Source of the DNA: Litoditis marina
Taxonomy: Eukaryota; Nematoda; Chromadorea; Rhabditida; Rhabditidae
Reading direction: 5' to 3'
Assembly: GCA_964036275.1 (NCBI GenBank)
Contig: OZ038433.1
Coordinates: forward strand, 6,055,048-6,119,047
DNA length: 64,000 bases
In this document: positions 58,201 through 64,000 of the stretch, one piece after another
Position numbering within the stretch: position 1 is the stretch's first letter
Layout of the letters: each line of letters opens with the position of its first letter
Position numbers and translations under genes: made by a program
The notes under the pieces: generated by a model
The model's input: only the letters and a program-made list of their open reading frames with translations
Database searches by the model: none
What the model was told of the DNA's origin: nothing

Positions 58201-61200
58201 GCTGAAAACGACGCGAATGGGAGATAACCTAAAGGGTTCTAAAAACAAAAACAACAGAAATCCTCAAATTGGCCAATAGTATCGATCGAATGTCTGTTAT
58301 TCGCCAACCTGAAGCCCGTCCAGAATGAACGTGTTGATGACTGGCGCCGCGGCGCTTGAGATCAGATTCAGATAGAAGGTGGCACGGTCGCGCACCTGCA
58401 ACGCACAAAATGAGTTTTAAGTCAATATCCACTCTTCAAAATTTTTGAGCGCAGCCAGCTCTGTGTAATGAGACATTCAAATGAATATGAGAACCTGGAA
58501 TACATATGAAACATTGATTTTTAAACTAAAAACTTCTGGACTACTACAACTCTTTCTCGGATACAAATTTTCTGCTTCGGAAGGGGCAGGACTTGGAATA
58601 AAACAACTTATTGGCTCATTGCATTTCATAGACGAGCAAACCTCATCGTCACTATCCAGCAGACATCTCTTGAGGAGAACTTCAATCGAGGGGCGGAGAT
58701 CCGCACATTGGGCTCCGAATTTAGCCAAAGCTGTCACGGCTGCGGCACGGACCTAAAAAGAACAGAGTAGAAGAGAACTATATACACAACACGGAGAGTA
58801 AAGATCAAATTTAAAGAATTATTTTTCATTTCCGAATTTCTTGTTGTGAGAAAATGCTCCGTCAAGGTGATACAGTACCAAAACCAAATCCCCAACTTTC
58901 ACCCTGTCATTAGCATATATCTAAACCTAAACACCCGCACTTACCTTGGTGCTTTCCAGAATGACTCTATCACTCTATTTTAGATGCTCCACTATGGTCA
59001 TAGTCATACAATACCATATATATCTAACCCACCCTTGGTGCTTTCCAGAATGATCATATTGTATATGAATTTCCATATATCCAAAATCCCCCGCCCGCAC
59101 ATACCTTGGTGCTCTCCAGGATGACTCTGTTGTAGATGAAGCGAATGTATCCGGCGGGGTTCGGGGTCTTGGGAGCCTCTCTTCCCAGTAGATGGAGGAC
59201 CCGGGTGGCCAGACTGTCGTGCTCGCAGTCCTCGATGAATTCGCACAAATGGGCCAAACCCGCGGTCTTCGCGTCCGCATTCTCCTCCACAATGGCAATG
59301 ATAGTCTCCACGATAGCCTTCTTGTACTCGAAACCGCCGTCGTTTCTAAAACGACATACTTTAATAGTTACTATATTAATATTAGTTCATTTATGTAATA
59401 ACTTTATAGGAAACTAACTTTAGTTTAGTTGACCTCTCTCTGAATATTTAGTATATTAAATTCAGCATATAAGACCCGACAAAATTTCATTATATTTCTG
59501 TCGTCAAATACAACAAATCACCACAACAGAAAAATATTTTGTTGGTAAGGTTGACATTCTGTTTGGGAACAGAATGAGAAGGGAATGTTTACAAACAAGG
59601 AGATAGTTAAGTGAAGAATTATAGATGCAACTACTCACTTACTCCTTTTTTTGACGGAATTATTCATTTTACAGAATAGTGAATAGTTACCTGAGCATAT
59701 TGGCGAGGAAGGGCATCATGACTGCGTGTTTACGCGGATATCTACCGCACAGCGAGCGGATGGCATCAACAACCACAATCTGAAATAGAAGTGGTTTAAA
59801 ATCTACCCATATCCATAAAGCTACACGTTCAAGTTCAACTCTGAATAACTCTCATTAACCTGTTGCGAAAGTAAGTCTAGCCTCGTGGAGCTTGAACCTC
59901 CCACCTATTCCAAAACCTCACAAATTCAGAAGAGGTAAAACTGTGAGAGGGCGGGATGTACCATAAAAAGTAAAAACGGTTCCTGCGTAAAAACCCTAAC
60001 CAGACCGGGCTTACCTTGAACTCATCGCTGATTTCCGATACGAACGAGCTGATCTGCTTCATGAGTCGCTCGACACTGCTCTCGGCGCCAGTCTTCAGAA
60101 GGGTGGTAATGGCCAGAGTAGCAATAGATCTGCAACAAAATAAAAACTAAGTTGAAAGTTGAAAGAAATTGCACCTCGACTAAGTTTTGAGATGAAAAAT
60201 TAACTAAATCTCAGCGAGGAAACAGATTCCAAGGAACGAAGAAAATATTTAATTTACGAATATAACTATTCATGCAATCATTTGGCGTGTCCGTGTACGA
60301 TCTTTCAACTGTAAAATTTACTAAACAACTCGTATGTTTTAAAGTTACAATGAATACACCTGTTGTTATCGGTGATTAGCTTCTCTAGATCCACGTTGCA
60401 GCTCATGACAGCTTGAGGATGCTTGATGGACACCTTAAAAAGTGAATTTAGAAAATAAAGATGTGATGAGAATTACGTGGCAGTAAGGTTGACATGCCCA
60501 CAAAACAAACCGAAACTCTATGCCCACTTCTTTTTCCACCCCTTACTCTCATTTTCACACTTCCAAAAAACAATTGTAGCGAAACAAGATCAAACTTTTG
60601 AACACTTTGACTGAACGTCCCTCAGATCAACAAAAGGCTACCTTATTGAGTGTGCGAACGGCGGCGAATCGCAGGGCTGCCTTGGGAGACGAGCAGAACA
60701 GTTGGAGGACAGAGATGGCAGGAGACAACTCGGATCTGAAAAAAAAGAACGATGACTGGTGGCAGAGGAGAGAAAAACAGTGAATTTGTAGGCGAAATCG
60801 AAGTCTCCAGTCTCCTATGTTGAGTTTGACCAGTTCATTCGAGCTTCGCGTTCAACGCTAACAAATTCCCTAACCATCAGCATAGAATCAGTAGAAAGAT
60901 AAGCACAACTGCTGTCAGATCTCGCGACCCCTTAATAACCTTTGTGTCCTGACTCTTACCAAATACAAATACCCAAATTATAAACTGTACCTCTTATTAA
61001 TTAATTTAGCACAACTTTTGTATGAAACTAAGAAACCTCCCCCCTTTTCACCAAAAATGTTTGCAGCCGTCTCTCTAATGGGAGCCCAAGGCAGTAGCAT
61101 TTCGCGGACTTTGTAGCTGTTTCGGGTGTTCCGCGGAACTACCGAAAGCTATGTTCTGCCAAATTTTAGCTCATAGTTCCGCGGAGCACCCGATCGTAGG

Positions 61201-63976
61201 TCTATGCTATGGGAATGGAAACCAACGGTGTGGTGTTGGGCAATGCGACAATGGCGCTGGCTGCCTCGTAGACGACCATCTCACTCTTGTGGCGGAGACA
61301 AGAATCGATGAACGAGAAGATGGCTGAGTCGGCCCTGCAACAAGGGGGAATTACAGTATTCACACTCTTAATCTGGTTAATAACTTATCTAACCAGGCTT
61401 TCTGGTAAGTAACCTAACCGGTTTGGTACATTTTCAGATTACCCGAGTAGGTACCACGTTGGTAACCTAACATGAAAAACCGGTTACCCTTAAACCCGAA
61501 CGTAGGGCGACTTTGTTAAAAAAAATGTATGGCGACTTCGGTAAACGAATTGTACTGTATTTTGTTACAAATGTTTGGAGCTTTGAAGTCTAAAAAAAGC
61601 AAAAAAAGTTTTTGGCATTTAAAGCACAGGTGGGATGCCACGGTCCGCTGACCGGGGGACCCTTAACTATCTAACAGACTGGACGAGAGGGGCCCTATAA
61701 CTATTTGACAAATCACTCATTTTCGTGATTTCATGCCACTGAACTAGAGAGGGACCTATAACTTTTCGTATTATTCAGCGGGAGGGATCATTAACTCTTT
61801 AGACCCTTAACCAGAACTATCCCACATATGATTTAAAGAAAAAACTAACTGTTCGTCTTCTTCCAGAAGCTTAGAGGCGATTCTGATCAGGTAACAGACA
61901 GCATAAGGGGATCTGAAATGAAATGTATAAGAAAGCGTTGATCGACATAATATATACTTTTGAACTGTTGAAAAATTAATCAATGGCACTAATTCAAATC
62001 AATACATCAGGACAAACGACGGCTCACAGCGCACATAATTTTCTTCCTATCTAGCCGTATTATGTAAGGCAGGTACATTGTACATTAATAATTTTTCTGA
62101 CTAACCCGAACCCCCAACCTGAACATCTCATCGAACTTCTGTACCAAAATCGTCTAAAAATGGCCAGGTATATTCATATTTACGCTCCTAACTCTAACTA
62201 ACCTGAGTCCGGTCTTGCTACACTTCTGTATTAAATTTTCTACAAATATTTTTTGGAACTTTTTTGTTTGGCCCTTGGTAACCGCATATTTCTCCGCGAG
62301 GTAGTTCCTAGCTCTAACTAACCTGAGTCCGGTCTTGCTGAACTTCTGTACCATCTTGTTGACAGCCAGTCTATCGTTGCTTCTGATATGGTAGAGGAGA
62401 CCCAATGCGTGGTACTGGACCATGTGGTTGTCTGATGTAACCGCCTCCTGCACTTCGTTAGCCCATCGACGAACCACCTAAAAATGAAACCATTTCCACC
62501 ACGGTACCAGTCCAGGTTCCATAAAATGTGCTCCGTCCTTTTTTGGTACTGAAGCCTATAAACATTTATCGTATTCACATAACATAGTAGCCTGGAGAGG
62601 AGAATACTTTAGCGGTAAGATCCCGCAAGTTTCGTGAATACGGACGGCGTCTCAACTTCAAATCTGAAGCCAGCCAGCTGGCCATAGTTCCTTAAATCAG
62701 TTCGGCGTATCTACCCACGCGACCTCGTCCTCATAATCAAAATAATTTACCCACACGCTCTTGTAAATGTTACTTTCCTTCGAAAACTGATTTTCATCTA
62801 TAGAGTTTGGTATAAAGACAACTCTTCACGCACCTCGGCACTCTTGCTCATGAGATGATTGGACGAGACCAGGGCGGCTGATGCAACTGCGCCATTCTTA
62901 TCCACAATAGCCTGCAAGCAAGATAGATTATTACTGGGTAACATGTGATAGCATACTGCATTTGGCTGTAGTCAAAGCCATAAGGTGAACAAAAAATGGT
63001 TTGAAGTCGAGTCGTCGAGTACCTTTTGAAAAAAAAATGCACCAAAAACGCATTACTTGATTTTTTGGATTTTGGTTTGCCAAAACCTATTTGCCCTACC
63101 TTGTACTCTATACAAAGCTCAACTAAATGAGTCCGACCACAACCACAGTACGTATAAAATCGTCTACCTGTTTCATGTATCTCTCAATCGTCTGCAACAT
63201 TCCGGTGTCCGTGATCTTGCAGAGGGCACGAATGGCCGCCGCCCGGTACACGTCTTCGCGACCAGTCATGTCCTGAAACCATACTACAGTGAATTTGTCC
63301 GGGTAATTACAAAAAAGCTCCCTTTTGGTCGACGTCGTGCAAATTTAATCATTTTTGATGCAAAATCATGAAGTTCCACGTGGGTAAATCAAAAGCACGC
63401 ATATGTTCTATAGAAAAATCACAACCTAATGGTGTGTGAATCTGTGAATCTAACCTTCGTGAGACTGCTAGTAACAATGATGACGTCATCCGAGATTCCG
63501 GAAAGATCCTTGACGGCCAGATAGACGAGACGGCGAAGATTGGCATCCTTGCTCTGCCACAACTTTGTCACAGCGAAGAATGCTTCTGTAGCTTCGGTAC
63601 GGCCAATTTGCTCTCCTGCACATACATAATTATAAATAACATAAATTGCCTTTTCGATTCACGTGTAGCTTCATACTGGTTGTGAATCACGCGGATCGGT
63701 TTACGTGAGTTGTCTTTGGTGGTTCGGTCATGTCGGACTCATTTTTGCTTCTAATCTTCATTGTGGTTCAAACCTGACTAAAACGTTGTATTTTGTAACC
63801 CAGTACACGCTAGAAATTGGCTGGACAAATTGGCTGGGCTGGCAGATAACTAGATAACAGAAACAATACGTTAAAAACCAATATGTATATGTACCTTGTT
63901 GAATGAGGTAGAGAAGTTTGGTTAGGATGGCGCTGCATTTCCTGGCGTTAATGGGAGTCTCGTTGAACGCACGAGC
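54858..63976 (-). CDS. copg-1: Coatomer subunit gamma (gamma-COP), N-terminal exon(s) off window, 22 exons
   Basis: Structural subunit of the COPI coat for Golgi-to-ER and intra-Golgi vesicles. Exons: 63976-63895, 63615-63455, 63272-63168, 62911-62834, 62477-62323, 61912-61850, 61334-61227, 60735-60642, 60433-60360, 60129-60015, 59779-59691, 59345-59105, 58752-58642, 58395-58309, 58107-57924, 57382-57243, 56883-56721, 56458-56352, 56092-55940, 55761-55654, 55390-55323, 54906-54858 (TAA). They give 844 residues with every phase closing; human COPG1 is 874, so about 20-30 residues are missing. Adaptin-like solenoid: [60 protein letters not shown]-type helices and [13 protein letters not shown] linker (KVVKKEPF) at about residue 580 precedes the appendage domain ([17 protein letters not shown]). 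One acceptor is AAG and one donor CC-GTTGGT. Identity is secure. Confidence 0.95.
55148..55260. repeat. (GA)n-rich microsatellite
   Basis: Interrupted GA repeat in the penultimate gamma-COP intron region. Confidence 0.85.
57751..57807 (-). repeat. Degenerate copy of a gamma-COP exon end with splice donor
   Basis: Plus-strand CCCCACCTGCAAATGGTTCC (57755) copies the donor and exon end at 57919; the match continues through CTTGGG and TTTCTCGATG. It lies 160 bp into the next intron. Confidence 0.85.
58940..59065 (-). repeat. Two degenerate copies of a gamma-COP exon end with splice donor
   Basis: The real boundary at 59103 reads ACCTTGGTGCTCTCCAGGAT on the plus strand. Copies at 58943 (ACCTTGGTGCTTTCCAGAAT) and 59031 (CCCTTGGTGCTTTCCAGAAT) follow in the intron. 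The farther copy has a GTAAGT donor, a better consensus than the real GTATGT. Confidence 0.88.
61383..61495. repeat. GGTTACC-family degenerate foldback
   Basis: Contains AAGTAACCTAACCGG and CGTTGGTAACCTAACATG with AAACCGGTTACCCTT; resembles the element at 53956-54521. In a gamma-COP intron. Confidence 0.55.
62110..62230 (-). repeat. Copies of a gamma-COP exon end with splice donor
   Basis: Plus-strand CTAACTAACCTGAGTCCGGT at 62194 repeats 62314 exactly, followed by CTTGCT and a diverged ACTTCTGTA. A weaker third copy is near 62118 (AACCTGAACATCTCATCGAA then CTTCTGTACCA). Spacing about 120 and 80 bp. Confidence 0.85.
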
Positions 63977-64000
63977 CTGAAACAGAGAAAAACTGATTGA

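Noticed and set aside
1..64000. Bacterial, phage or CRISPR features
   Set aside because: All coding sequence is spliced; no operons, ribosome binding sites or spacer arrays were seen, and tandem repeats lack spacer structure.

Overview
The window is nuclear DNA of an intron-rich animal, most likely a nematode. The main evidence is two genes of the transthyretin-like (TTL, DUF290) secreted protein family, which is essentially nematode-specific. A Cys-loop receptor of the nematode LGC type supports this, as do 3' splice-site consensus sequences at or just before three start codons, as expected for spliced-leader trans-splicing. I cannot name the genus. There are no bacterial operons, phage genes or CRISPR arrays. 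Coding sequence is cut into small exons (22 visible in 9 kb for gamma-COP), so gene models here are joined by hand from splice sites, reading-frame phase and family similarity. All phases close.

Layout: (1) 40-12727, + strand, folliculin-interacting protein (FNIP), 5' end off the window. (2) 12728-15756, intergenic with short palindromic repeats. (3) 15757-26049, + strand, a Cys-loop ligand-gated ion channel whose first intron holds a SINE and a nearly full-length CR1/Jockey-like LINE. (4) 26531-35134, - strand, bifunctional PAPS synthase, convergent with the channel, with a possible alternative first exon at 35855-35941. (5) 35942-39852, intergenic with MITE-like repeats. (6) 39853-44331, - strand, TTL gene 1. 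(7) 44332-51965, repeats plus a second LINE with an intact EN-RT frame. (8) 51966-53660, - strand, TTL gene 2. (9) 53661-54857, a foldback element nested in another foldback element. (10) 54858-63976, - strand, coatomer gamma subunit, lacking only its N-terminal exon(s).

The host genes are ordinary housekeeping or neuronal genes (lysosomal nutrient signalling, sulfate activation, COPI traffic, synaptic receptor, secreted TTLs) with no evident joint pathway. The unusual biology lies in the introns. At about ten separate exon edges in four unrelated genes, the adjoining intron or 5' flank carries one or more degenerate copies of that exon edge together with its splice site ('exon-edge echoes'), usually 70-160 bp away. 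At one site the copies are explained by two successive retrotransposon insertions whose target-site duplications copied the splice acceptor. Several other repeat families (a 100-bp hairpin MITE, a 140-bp MITE, CGAG-array foldbacks, GGTTACC foldbacks, a G/C-run foldback and a tRNA-derived SINE) also recur in the window.
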